Shown: positions 1-6,803, numbered from the stretch's first letter. The stretch: 7,066 bases of DNA from Aurantimonadaceae bacterium (GCA_003232595.1 QIIJ01000468.1:1-7066); one strand, 5' to 3'. Notes: generated from the sequence alone by a model not told the origin. Program-made: numbers and translations.

Positions 1-583
1 ACCAGTTTACCGGTCGGCCGGTGGTTGGCCCGCTGGTGGATGATGACATTGAATTGAAACTGTTGCCGGTTACGATCACATCCTGGGGAAACTGGAGAGC
101 GCGAAATCCTGACACCCGAATATTGTCCCTGTCAACCGGCTACAATCGTGACTATGGTTCGGGCGTTGTCTATAATGACTACTTCACCAGCCCTGATCTT
201 ATGTTTCCCGTTATTGTGCGCGACGAAAGCATTCTGGCCCGCAAAGACTATGTATTTGGTATCCGCGAATTTGCCCGGTCAAAAGCCTGGCCGATAACAG
301 CGTTTATGAACCAATCCATCATCAATGACGCTATTGGCAACAAAAACCTGGTATCGGAGATGCAGCGACCCGCAGTGTGCGGGCCTATGAACGAGGCACG
401 CAAACCTTTCAAACCACAAGCAATGCTGACCAGCTTGTGGCAGGCAATTCTGTCTGGCAGATAAGCGAGGAAGCATTGACCGCTGCGGATGGCACAACCC
501 TGCTCCGTGTTCCAGGTCATATCGCCTACTGGTTTGCCTGGGATGGGTATATGGGAGTTGGCTCTGAACTTTATGCCAATTGA
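1..583 (+). pseudogene. DUF3179 domain protein, 3' part, frameshifted
   Basis: This is the C-terminal half of a DUF3179 protein, a bacterial family of unknown function; the 5' end lies outside the window. Frame 3 runs open from the left edge and gives family hallmarks: GRPVVGPLVDDDIELKLLP, then VTITSWGNWRARNPDTRILS, then STGYNRDYGSG. From about 353 the match moves to frame 2, which reads IGDAATRSVRAYERGTQTF and ends with the family's closing motif VPGHIAYWFAWDGYM and GSELYAN, stop at 581-583. The two halves join smoothly as NLV-(V)-IGDAATRS if one base is missing near 352, so a single-base deletion (or sequencing error) explains the break. If unrepaired, frame 3 gives an unrelated tail and stops at 464. 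The first half of the domain cannot be judged. Downstream it converges on the gyrI-like gene with a 39-bp gap holding no clear hairpin. Confidence 0.8.
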
Positions 584-622
584 CCCGGTTGATTTGAGCG
601 TCGGATGGTAAAATTCGCGCCC

Positions 623-1228
623 TTATCGCACAGGCTGCCGCAATACCGTTTTTAGCTTTTCCGGTGCCACCCGGCGCGGGTCACCAAGGTATATTTCATG
701 GTGATGCCCGTTTGGGGTCAGATTGTGTTCAGGCATAAACTCCTTGTGCATTCTTTCAATAGTCGGTGCTTCTTCGCTATAGGGGCCAATATGCATGATC
801 TGCACACTTTTGCCCTCGTGAAAGTTTTCCAGCCTGAGGCTTTCTGGAACCTCACCAAGTTTGTTTTCCGCCTTCGCCACCGCCTGATCAAACATTCCCC
901 TGTCTACCCAGTCAGGCGTTACCATCATCATCCGCCATTTCCAGTTGTCTCTGTTGTTATTGATGAAGTCGTCCATATCATCGGCCCACCAAAGGCCTTC
1001 AAGTGGAGGTGCCACAAATTCCTTTCCTATCTGTTTTTTGGCAATAAACTTGATCGGGTAGATTACTGAATAAAGCCACTGCACCGCGTGGGTATAAACT
1101 TCGCCTTCCGGGGGCCCCACGCCTTCAATCATCACAAACTGCATTTCCGGCACCTCCACCAGAATAAAGTCTTTGGGTGATGGCACATAAAGCTCTTTCA
1201 GCTTTTTCTTGAAATCAATTTTTTCCAT
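623..1228 (-). CDS. GyrI-like small-molecule-binding domain protein (COG4832 type)
   Basis: A 201-residue cytosolic protein of the GyrI-like/SOUL-type small-molecule-binding superfamily, closest in my judgement to the COG4832 group. Visible hallmarks are PPLEGLWWADDM (74-85, with E77 and the W80-W81 pair), a long helix region with MFDQAVAKAENK (112-123), then ENFHEGKSVQIMHIGPYSEE (134-153), GHHHEIYLGDPRR (174-186, E178) and a C-terminal PEKLKTVLRQPVR. Length is full for the group. The ATG is preceded by GAGGG (1235-1239) with six bases between, a good ribosome site. It lies 18 bp after padR and is surely co-transcribed with it. Family members bind hydrophobic or cationic compounds, and some GyrI-like proteins have been reported to hydrolyse cyclopropane-containing DNA-alkylating toxins; whether this one is a sensor, sponge or enzyme is unknown. 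The ligand is not predictable from sequence. Confidence 0.88.
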   Translation of the reverse strand: MEKIDFKKKLKELYVPSPKDFILVEVPEMQFVMIEGVGPPEGEVYTHAVQWLYSVIYPIKFIAKKQIGKEFVAPPLEGLWWADDMDDFINNNRDNWKWRMMMVTPDWVDRGMFDQAVAKAENKLGEVPESLRLENFHEGKSVQIMHIGPYSEEAPTIERMHKEFMPEHNLTPNGHHHEIYLGDPRRVAPEKLKTVLRQPVR

Positions 1229-1246
1229 GGTTTTCCCTCATTCCAT

Positions 1247-1783
1247 TCAGAGCTTGTGTTTCATGCAGTCAAGGGTACGTGTCACCCATTCAGCTTCTGC
1301 TTCTAGTTGACCAAGCGAGAAATCAAACAGCGCCTCAACAAAATCCGGCAAGGGCTGCTGATCGAACAAGATCGCCTCAAGGCGCGCCAACTCGGCTTTA
1401 ATTGCCCCCGCCCGCACCTGTAAAGCTGCCAATCCATCCTCCCGCTTTAGTACCGGCCAATGGGCCATTCCAAGCAGGACTGGCGAATGGATTGGACGAA
1501 GGTTTTCAAGTGCCGCGATGGTTTGCACCACCAGTTTTTCCTGCCCGTGCGGCGTTATGGCAAACACCTTTTTTGCCTTGGCCTCTGCGGGTTTTTTTGC
1601 AGTCAGCAATCCTGCTTTTTCAAGCTTGCCTAATACAAAATAGATCGAGGAAAACCCGATCGCCGTCCATTCCCGCATGCCGCGCTGTTCGATCACCTGT
1701 TCAAGCTGATAGCCATGGCGCGGCATTTCAGCAACCAGTCCAAGCAACAATAACTCGGCGTCAGTCAGGCTTTTTGGCTGCAT
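1247..1783 (-). CDS. PadR family transcriptional regulator
   Basis: A 178-residue PadR-type repressor. The N-terminal winged helix spans about 5-85: LTDAELLLLGLVAEMPRHGYQ (6-26) with the signature HGY at 23-25, a recognition-helix segment SSIYFVLGKLEKAGLL (45-60), and the wing ending KKVFAITPHGQ (71-81). The C-terminal half (about 110-175) is a helical dimerisation region of the Vir_act_alpha_C kind: ALQVRAGAIKAELARLEAIL and LGQLEAEAEWVTRTLDCM. PadR proteins act as dimers and commonly repress a neighbouring gene and themselves until a ligand binds. The ATG start fits the family's N-terminus, yet no Shine-Dalgarno sequence precedes it; the bases just upstream are a palindrome and promoter instead. 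The next gene, gyrI-like, follows after 18 bp, so the pair is an operon, and that protein's ligand is a candidate inducer (inference). Confidence 0.92.
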   Translation of the reverse strand: MQPKSLTDAELLLLGLVAEMPRHGYQLEQVIEQRGMREWTAIGFSSIYFVLGKLEKAGLLTAKKPAEAKAKKVFAITPHGQEKLVVQTIAALENLRPIHSPVLLGMAHWPVLKREDGLAALQVRAGAIKAELARLEAILFDQQPLPDFVEALFDFSLGQLEAEAEWVTRTLDCMKHKL

Positions 1784-1800
1784 ATTCTAGTACTAGAATA
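1783..1800. promoter_or_regulatory. Perfect 18-bp palindrome, probable PadR operator
   Basis: TATTCTAGTACTAGAATA is its own reverse complement over all 18 bases; the next outer pair (1782/1801) does not match. It begins on the A of the padR start codon and covers the proposed -10 hexamer. Its size, symmetry and position fit an operator for the adjacent dimeric repressor, giving autoregulation. The palindrome is seen directly; PadR binding is inferred. Confidence 0.72.
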
Positions 1801-1818
1801 ATGATCGTGAAATGTCAA
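1783..1818 (-). promoter_or_regulatory. Promoter of padR-gyrI operon, probably leaderless
   Basis: On the minus strand a consensus -35 TTGACA (1818-1813) is followed by a 17-bp spacer and TAGTAC (1795-1790), a weak -10 matching three of six consensus bases. Six bases later comes the A of the padR ATG (1783), exactly where transcription should begin. With no ribosome site before that ATG, the messenger may start at the start codon itself. The -35 is strong; the -10 assignment rests on spacing. Confidence 0.6.
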
Positions 1819-1844
1819 CCAAAACAGCTGTAAAATCGGGATAC

Positions 1845-1887
1845 TCAAATCAGCCGGTGAACTTCACGCTTCAACACCGGTAGCAGA
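1845..1887 (-). other. Out-of-frame remnant of the glycosylase C-terminus
   Basis: Just after the glycosylase stop codon, in the next frame, the minus strand reads LLPVLKREVHRLI and then TGA (1847-1845). Related glycosylases, as I recall them, end with an NPWFE-type segment followed by exactly this sort of tail. The gene therefore probably once ran to 1845, and a frameshifting loss of bases near 1887-1897 cut it short. The remnant reading is seen directly; the expected family ending is from memory. Confidence 0.6.
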
Positions 1888-2457
1888 TTACTTGCGCTTT
1901 TTGAGCCAGCCGCTGTTGCGCCACGAAGGATGAGGTAAGGGTAAAATCCGGGGGCTGCGCGTGACCGTAAATATTTCTTCCCAGTTTTGCACTGTTTCGG
2001 TCAGGGTTTTTGCCCGTTGTTCCTTCTCGAGGTGCCATTTTTGCGCATACTGACCAATTGTCAGCACAAGCTCGATCTTTGGCATCGCCCTGAATATCTG
2101 TTCATGCCATTGCAGCGCGCATTCCCGTCGTGGTGGCAGGTCGCCCCCTTTGGCGTCATTTCCGGGAAAACAAAACCCCATTGGTACAATGGCAAGTTTT
2201 GCAGGGTCGTAAAAATCTGCTTCATCAATTGCCATCCAGTCCCGCAATCGATCACCTGACGGATCAGTGAATGGTTTGCCACTGGCATGAACCCGCGCAC
2301 CCGGTGCCTGGCCAGCTATACATAAACGCGCGGTTGAAGATATTTGCACAACCGGCCTCGGTTGGTGCGGCAATGGCGGACCAGCCGGATGATCTGCACA
2401 AATGCGACAATCAGCAATTCTGGCCGCCAATTCTGCTATTTTTCCAGTGCCGGGCAA
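1888..2457 (-). CDS. Uracil-DNA glycosylase family protein, four-Cys type, 3'-truncated
   Basis: A 189-residue protein of the uracil-DNA glycosylase superfamily, which removes damaged bases such as uracil from DNA. Motif 1 is GQAPGARVHASGKPF (49-63); the C-terminal active-site loop is LPHPSWRN (174-181). Cysteines C17-x2-C20, C96 and C113 are spaced like the [4Fe-4S] ligands of family 4 enzymes, so an iron-sulfur cluster is likely. The central block MGFCFPGNDAKGGDLPPRRE (93-112) is characteristic of a rhizobial subgroup. Translation appears to start at a TTG five bases after the GST stop codon, with no good ribosome site, so it likely depends on coupling to GST translation. The end WLKKRK-stop is about 15-20 residues short; the missing tail is readable in another frame down to 1845. 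All catalytic and cluster motifs lie upstream of the break, so activity may survive. The exact base substrate is not determinable. Confidence 0.85.
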   Translation of the reverse strand: MPGTGKIAELAARIADCRICADHPAGPPLPHQPRPVVQISSTARLCIAGQAPGARVHASGKPFTDPSGDRLRDWMAIDEADFYDPAKLAIVPMGFCFPGNDAKGGDLPPRRECALQWHEQIFRAMPKIELVLTIGQYAQKWHLEKEQRAKTLTETVQNWEEIFTVTRSPRILPLPHPSWRNSGWLKKRK

Positions 2458-2462
2458 TGAAA

Positions 2463-3074
2463 TTACGCCAAGGCGCTGGGGCGGTCGCGGACGCTTTTAT
2501 GCCAGCGTATTACATTAGTGCATTCCTCTGGCATCAATATACGCGCCGGCTTCATGAAGTCGACAGCAATCATCGCAGTAATATCTGCAATTGTGTACCG
2601 CTCGCCGGCAATAAACTTCCGTTCACTCAGTTCATTATCCAGCCACTGGAGTACTTTGATTGCTTTGGATTTATTGGCCTCACCCCATTCAGGTACCTGT
2701 GGCACTTCCCAGGTTTTCATGGCCGGGTGCAGGTGTCGGAATGCCTGGGCGATCGGCGAGAACAGGTTAAACTCCATGCGCCTCGACCACATTTCAACAA
2801 TTGCCTTGTCCAGTGGATTGACACCAAATAAAGCTGGCTCTGGTTTTGTTTCCTCGAAATAGCGGCAAATAGCCAGAGATTCGGCGATAATTGTGCCATC
2901 ATCAAGCTCAAGAACCGGCAATCGCTGTAATGGATTGCGCGATGTGATTTCTTCAGACTTGTGTCCAAGCGAGGTCATATCGATGGCAACCAGCGGCACT
3001 TCTATCGCCTTTTCTGCCAGGAACACCCTCACCCGCCTTGGATTGGGTGCCTGACCACCGTCAAACAACTTCAT
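2463..3074 (-). CDS. Glutathione S-transferase family protein
   Basis: A 203-residue cytosolic GST, full length for the family. The thioredoxin-like N-terminal domain (1-80) begins MKLFDGGQAPNPRRVRVFLAEK, has the cis-proline P53 in RLPVLEL and the glutathione-binding pair E65-S66 in TIIAESLAICRYFEE. The all-helical C-terminal domain (about 88-203) contains the folding N-capping motif FIAGERYTIADI (154-165, T161 and D164) and ends RWHKSVRDRPSALA. Such enzymes conjugate or reduce electrophiles and peroxides with glutathione; the substrate here is unknown. The frame is open to an earlier alternative start at 3101, but I chose the ATG at 3074 because AAGGA sits six bases before it and the domain begins directly there. 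It follows the nuclease-like gene by 40 bp and precedes the glycosylase by 5 bp, suggesting one transcript. Confidence 0.9.
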   Translation of the reverse strand: MKLFDGGQAPNPRRVRVFLAEKAIEVPLVAIDMTSLGHKSEEITSRNPLQRLPVLELDDGTIIAESLAICRYFEETKPEPALFGVNPLDKAIVEMWSRRMEFNLFSPIAQAFRHLHPAMKTWEVPQVPEWGEANKSKAIKVLQWLDNELSERKFIAGERYTIADITAMIAVDFMKPARILMPEECTNVIRWHKSVRDRPSALA

Positions 3075-3080
3075 GATATT

Positions 3081-3085
3081 TCCTT
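3081..3085 (-). promoter_or_regulatory. Ribosome binding site deciding the GST start
   Basis: AAGGA on the minus strand, six bases before the ATG at 3074. It supports that ATG over the earlier in-frame alternative at 3101. Confidence 0.75.
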
Positions 3086-3114
3086 TTTTTGATTTCACCA
3101 ATTTCTGTCATCAT

Positions 3115-3708
3115 TCAATTGATAATGTTTCTGATCCAGTTTCGGATAGTTTGCACAATATCAACGTCAACGCCATTCAGTTTTCCGCGGGTCTGACGCC
3201 AATTGGACGGAATATCGAATTGGCCGGACCATAATCCGCGCGCCAACTTTTTCGCAGACCGTTCTTCCGATGAATACCCGCCATAGGATAGCGCCCACCC
3301 GTCGCGAACCATACGGGCATTAACCGATTGTTGTTTTGGCGTGGCAAAAGCTAAATAACATTCAGCCAGCATCCGATTATAGATGTCATATTGCCAACCC
3401 TTGCAAAATAACCGCTTGCCGTTGATGATCTTGCGGAGATGGCGCGTGGCAGACTTCCCGCAAAAATAAGCTCTATTGGCCCGCGTGCATTCCTGCTCAC
3501 GCTCCGGCGCGTCAATTCCGGAAAGCCTGATTATACGATCATCTAATTTAATCGTATCACCATCAACCACAAAGGCTTTGCCGCCGATGCCGCTGTCATC
3601 AGCGTTGATTTTGAAGATCAAAGTAACCCCTGCCAATAACAGCAGAATCAAAAGCCAGTCGATCAACAATCTTTTGCGGGATCGTCGGGAGGCGAAAAAT
3701 ATTCCCAA
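3115..3708 (-). CDS. Membrane-anchored thermonuclease (SNase-like) family protein
   Basis: A 197-residue staphylococcal-nuclease-like protein. The basic stretch RRSRKR (8-13) followed by a hydrophobic segment (about 14-32, LLIDWLLILLLLAGVTLIF) forms a signal anchor, putting the domain in the periplasm. The nuclease fold carries VVDGDTI (47-53), RLSGIDAPE (61-69) and YDIYNRMLAE (107-116), giving equivalents of the known calcium and catalytic residues: D51, R61, D66, E69 and R112; the usual T after D66 is A67. GWALSYGG, ARGLW and a closing WRQ complete the domain. Four cysteines (74, 83, 102, 117) could form disulfides outside the cytoplasm. The start is a TTG with GGAG (3719-3716) seven bases upstream and an in-frame TAG directly before it. 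Such proteins cut DNA or RNA, but many bacterial members lack a proven substrate. It is divergent from the kinase gene; no convincing promoter was found in the 130-bp gap. Confidence 0.88.
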   Translation of the reverse strand: MGIFFASRRSRKRLLIDWLLILLLLAGVTLIFKINADDSGIGGKAFVVDGDTIKLDDRIIRLSGIDAPEREQECTRANRAYFCGKSATRHLRKIINGKRLFCKGWQYDIYNRMLAECYLAFATPKQQSVNARMVRDGWALSYGGYSSEERSAKKLARGLWSGQFDIPSNWRQTRGKLNGVDVDIVQTIRNWIRNIIN

Positions 3709-3715
3709 CTAATTT

Positions 3716-3719
3716 CTCC
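3716..3719 (-). promoter_or_regulatory. Ribosome binding site for the TTG-started nuclease gene
   Basis: GGAG lies seven bases before TTG at 3708. An in-frame TAG (3711-3709) touches the TTG, so no longer protein is possible and TTG is the earliest start. Confidence 0.65.
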
Positions 3720-3838
3720 AAACCGCCATTTGTTAACCAAAATTTCTGTCCTGCCAGTGAAAATGCACCAAACACCACCTGACCGATATCGCAAGCAATG
3801 ATCCGTCGCCTCGACCAACTGCTTCTTTGGAACGTACA

Positions 3839-5419
3839 ATGAGTAAATACAAAGCAACAGGTTCTGACAAAAATATTGTAGACCGCTCAAGAAAGAGCCG
3901 CGGTGGCAGTTCTGCGCGTGCGATCAAGGATGTTCGATATCGCCTGAATTCTTTTCAACCGACTTCTCCCCGTTTTGAACGGGAATTGATGCTGGCGTTT
4001 GCTCGAAATCACCTCAACGCCATTATATTGTTCCCCGTTATAGTTTTGCTTGTGGGCGTTATATCCTACCAGTGGGCTGGTTTTATTATGTCGGCAAGCT
4101 GGGTTGGTACCATGATGCTGATCTACGGTGTGCTTCTGACATCGTGCCGACGGCTTTCGGTCAAGGACTACAACGATATTAATGTAAATAACTGGCGCCT
4201 GCGTTTCTATACATCGACAATTATCGCCGGTGTTGGATGGGCTGCATTGTTTATTCCAACCATGATGACCATCCCTCCTCTCACCCATCAGGTTATGCAG
4301 TTTTCGGTATTGCTGTGTATCATGATTCTGGTTGCGATAACCGCCTATCCGCTTAAGCTGGCTGGTTCACTTATCGCAATACCGGCGGTTCTGCTTCTTG
4401 CTGTTCGCTTTGCAGTTATGCTTGATCCGGTATCACTGATCATGAGCGCTGTCCTGATTATCGCCCAGGTGTTTTTCAGCGTTCTGGGTGAAAAACTGTT
4501 CAAGAACGCGCTCAACAATTTGAAAAACCAGGCTGAAAAAGATCAGTTGATTGCCGAACTTGCAACAGCCAGTTCAATTTCAGAAGAAGCCAGACGCCGC
4601 GCAGAGGAGGCCAATCTGGCAAAATCGCGTTTTCTGGCAACCATGAGCCACGAATTACGCACACCGCTAAACGCTATTCTCGGTTTTTCCGAGGTCATGA
4701 AGAATGAGGTTCTGGGCCCGTTGGAAAACAGCCACTACAAAGAGTATTCCACAGACATCCACGCCTCGGGAACCCATCTGCTGGAACTAATCAATGAGAT
4801 TCTCGATCTTTCACGCATTGAGGCCGGGCGCTACAATTTGGTCGAAGAGGCAATATTGATTGAACATGTGGCAACGGAATGCGAGCAGTTGATCAAGTTG
4901 AAAGCCAAGAACAAGGGAATTTCCATCGTTAAACAGATTGCCCGCGGCTTGCCTCAGGTATGGGCGGACGAGCGTTCTATCCGCCAGGTTATTCTCAATC
5001 TTTTGTCCAACGCACTGAAATTCACGCCGACTGGCGGACGCATTGAAATCAGGATTGGCTGGACTGCCGCCGGCGGCCAATACATCACAATCCGCGACAA
5101 CGGACCGGGTATTCCTGAAGAGGAGATACCCGTTGTGCTTTCTTCTTTTGGACAAGGTTCAATCGCCATCAAAAGCGCCGAACAAGGCACCGGCCTTGGC
5201 CTGCCCATCGTTCAGGCACTGGTAGACAAACATGAGGGAACCTTTGAACTGAAATCAAAACTGCGCGAGGGCACGGAAGTAACTGTGACACTTCCAAGTT
5301 CCAGAGTGATGGAAGTCATGCCCGCAATTGAACAGGAAACACCTTCGATTATCACACCCGAAATTACCGGAAAGAAACGGTTTTCAATATTCAGGAACCG
5401 CCAGTCTGCAACTGGATAG
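3839..5419 (+). CDS. Six-helix sensor histidine kinase, PleC/DivJ/PdhS-like
   Basis: A 526-residue inner-membrane sensor kinase. After a basic cytosolic N-terminus (1-55) come about six membrane segments (roughly 60-78, 82-103, 123-145, 152-172, 174-195, 199-219). A charged coiled-coil linker (about 222-262) leads to the HisKA domain with FLATMSHELRTPLNAILGFS, phospho-accepting H271, and the rhizobial-looking ending EILDLSRIEAGRY. The ATPase domain shows the N box (NLLSNALKFTP, N391), G1 (RDNGPGIP, D420) and G2 (GTGLGLP, 450-456). About 40 C-terminal residues are low-similarity tail. No PAS or receiver domain is present. The domain resembles kinases acting on DivK-type regulators, but no response regulator is nearby, so the partner is unknown. 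I chose the ATG because GGAA (3829-3832) is six bases upstream; a TTG at 3827 in the same frame lacks one. What the membrane part senses cannot be read. Confidence 0.92.
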   Translation: MSKYKATGSDKNIVDRSRKSRGGSSARAIKDVRYRLNSFQPTSPRFERELMLAFARNHLNAIILFPVIVLLVGVISYQWAGFIMSASWVGTMMLIYGVLLTSCRRLSVKDYNDINVNNWRLRFYTSTIIAGVGWAALFIPTMMTIPPLTHQVMQFSVLLCIMILVAITAYPLKLAGSLIAIPAVLLLAVRFAVMLDPVSLIMSAVLIIAQVFFSVLGEKLFKNALNNLKNQAEKDQLIAELATASSISEEARRRAEEANLAKSRFLATMSHELRTPLNAILGFSEVMKNEVLGPLENSHYKEYSTDIHASGTHLLELINEILDLSRIEAGRYNLVEEAILIEHVATECEQLIKLKAKNKGISIVKQIARGLPQVWADERSIRQVILNLLSNALKFTPTGGRIEIRIGWTAAGGQYITIRDNGPGIPEEEIPVVLSSFGQGSIAIKSAEQGTGLGLPIVQALVDKHEGTFELKSKLREGTEVTVTLPSSRVMEVMPAIEQETPSIITPEITGKKRFSIFRNRQSATG

Positions 5420-5437
5420 CCGTATTGAAAACAAATG

Positions 5438-5472
5438 GGATGACGCGCTGCACCAACCATTGGTAGTCATCC
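5438..5472. terminator. Nested hairpin between convergent genes, possible bidirectional terminator
   Basis: GGATGAC (5438-5444) pairs perfectly with GTCATCC (5466-5472), and inside it ACCAA (5452-5456) pairs with TTGGT (5460-5464) around a three-base loop. Seven unpaired bases on the left arm against one on the right make it asymmetric. TTCTTTC follows on the plus strand and a T-rich run (TTTGTTTTC) on the minus strand. The right arm overlaps the cyclase stop codon. Position between two convergent 3' ends supports termination; the U-tracts are only moderate. Confidence 0.5.
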
Positions 5473-6759
5473 TTCTTTCGGTCCAATCAGCAGCCAGCTT
5501 CCAACCTTACCAAAGCCTTTCAAATTCGGTGATTTAGTTTTTTCAAACAGGTATTTGTTCTTCAATGCACGATAAACCTCAATCGACACCTGAACACGCC
5601 CCGCCGTTCCGCTCGATTCAAGTCGGGACGCCAGATTGACCGTTGGTGCCCACACATCATAGGCAAATTTGGCCTTGCCTATAACCCCGGCAGTAATTGG
5701 TCCGGTGGCAATGCCTATCCTCAAATCCAGGTCTTCCCCGCGGTCCGCGGCAATCTCCCTGATTGCAGCCAACATCCTGATTGCCAGAATGAGCATGCGT
5801 TCTGAATGATCTTCCACCGGGTCGGGCGCACCGCTGACCGCCATATAGGCATCACCTATGGTTTTGATTTTTTCTGTACCCAGTTCTTTGCCAATAGCAT
5901 CAAATCTGGAAAAAATCGTATTGAGAAAATGTATAAGTTCATCCGGGCTCATCTTGTTGGACATTGCAGTAAAACCTACAATGTCAGCAAACATCACCGT
6001 CGCCTCGTCAAACCGGTCGGCAATCGGTTCATCAGGATATAGCCGCAACTGGTTGGCAATCTTTTCAGGGAAAATGTTCATCAACAAACGTTCAGAGCGC
6101 GCTTCAGCATCAGCCGCAATGCGAAAGGCATACCAGACCACGAGGGCAAGAATGATCATGATTGACGCAGCCGACATCACATAGAGTTGTGCCATAAAGC
6201 TGTCGTCAATTGCGAATTGCACGCGGCCAACAGGGAACAAAAATACAGTTGCAATATGCGCCACGATGCAGACAAAAGTAACAAATGCGATGATACGCAA
6301 ATGATTAGGCCCGAATATTACAAAAGCAATCGCCACAGCGCCAATATAGTTGAGTTGAACACCTGAATCACGACCCAACTCAGAAACGAAGAAAAACAGC
6401 GTCACAGCAACTGTACTGGTCATCATGACCGCAGCACCAATGGAATTATACCGATGCCAGAACGGGGCTGAGGCGGTCAAAAATGCTGACAGCAAATTGC
6501 CAATGACCAGCCATTTCAGAGCTGTAAAATTGTAAAGCGAAAAATTTATGGCATAGGAAAGCGAGGATATTGCAGAAAGATAACCCGCCATATTGACCAG
6601 AAACAGCCTGCGCCGTGTTTCCCGGCCATAACCGCTGATGCCAAAGCGCATCGCCCGGTCAACCCAGCGGATAATAATATTGCCGGATTGAGCAGCACGA
6701 GCATCGCCATCGGCCCGGAATACCGAAATAAACCCCGTTTTGTAGTGTGCTTTAGACAT
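5467..6759 (-). CDS. Class III adenylate cyclase with six-helix membrane domain
   Basis: A 430-residue membrane adenylate cyclase making cAMP from ATP. Six hydrophobic segments (about 52-72, 79-97, 105-125, 136-150, 153-176, 193-213) are followed by the short linker AFRIAADAEARSERLLMNIF and the catalytic domain (about 245-400). All class III catalytic residues are visible: metal-binding D259 (FADIVGFT) and D303 (IGDAYMAV), adenine-selecting K299 and D368 (YDVW), and transition-state N375 and R379 (VNLASR). The K/D pair marks ATP rather than GTP as substrate. The segment WAPTVN departs from the more usual WGDxVN. Working as a homodimer is expected, as one chain supplies all residues. The ATG at 6759 is preferred: a longer reading from 6789 would start inside the inverted repeat of an inserted element and within its proposed -10 site. 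Neither start has a clear ribosome site, so a start further in (6651) is also possible. Confidence 0.9.
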   Translation of the reverse strand: MSKAHYKTGFISVFRADGDARAAQSGNIIIRWVDRAMRFGISGYGRETRRRLFLVNMAGYLSAISSLSYAINFSLYNFTALKWLVIGNLLSAFLTASAPFWHRYNSIGAAVMMTSTVAVTLFFFVSELGRDSGVQLNYIGAVAIAFVIFGPNHLRIIAFVTFVCIVAHIATVFLFPVGRVQFAIDDSFMAQLYVMSAASIMIILALVVWYAFRIAADAEARSERLLMNIFPEKIANQLRLYPDEPIADRFDEATVMFADIVGFTAMSNKMSPDELIHFLNTIFSRFDAIGKELGTEKIKTIGDAYMAVSGAPDPVEDHSERMLILAIRMLAAIREIAADRGEDLDLRIGIATGPITAGVIGKAKFAYDVWAPTVNLASRLESSGTAGRVQVSIEVYRALKNKYLFEKTKSPNLKGFGKVGSWLLIGPKEG

Positions 6760-6769
6760 TGATTGACTG

Positions 6770-6803
6770 CTAGAGCAAATTTCGACCATACGGGATCACT
6801 TGA
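6770..6803 (+). repeat. Left 34-bp terminal inverted repeat of the MITE-like element
   Basis: Starts CTAGAGCAAATTTCGACC and matches the reverse complement of 7004-7037 at 32 of 34 positions (one C/T and one T/C difference). It reaches to within 11 bases of the likely cyclase start codon. Confidence 0.85.

Noticed and set aside
584..622. Terminator between the convergent DUF3179 and GyrI-like genes
   Set aside because: No stem of useful length with a T-run was visible.
698..1069. 123-codon plus-strand open frame opposite the GyrI-like gene
   Set aside because: Shadow of a gene with convincing motifs and ribosome site.
1402..1833. 143-codon plus-strand open frame opposite padR
   Set aside because: Antisense shadow; proline/alanine-rich translation with no family resemblance, and it crosses the padR promoter.
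2271..2831. 186-codon plus-strand open frame opposite the glycosylase and GST genes
   Set aside because: Antisense to two genes with clear family motifs; its own translation shows no domain and spans both genes and their junction.
3733..3745. TTAACC resembling a CtrA half-site upstream of the kinase
   Set aside because: The second half (TTAA after seven bases) is absent, so a single six-base word is too weak to call.
3709..3838. Promoters in the divergent nuclease/kinase gap
   Set aside because: Promoters must exist here, but no -35/-10 pair on either strand was good enough to place.
6787..6789. ATG at 6789 as the cyclase start
   Set aside because: It falls inside the element's inverted repeat and its proposed -10 hexamer, so it is probably not native to the gene.
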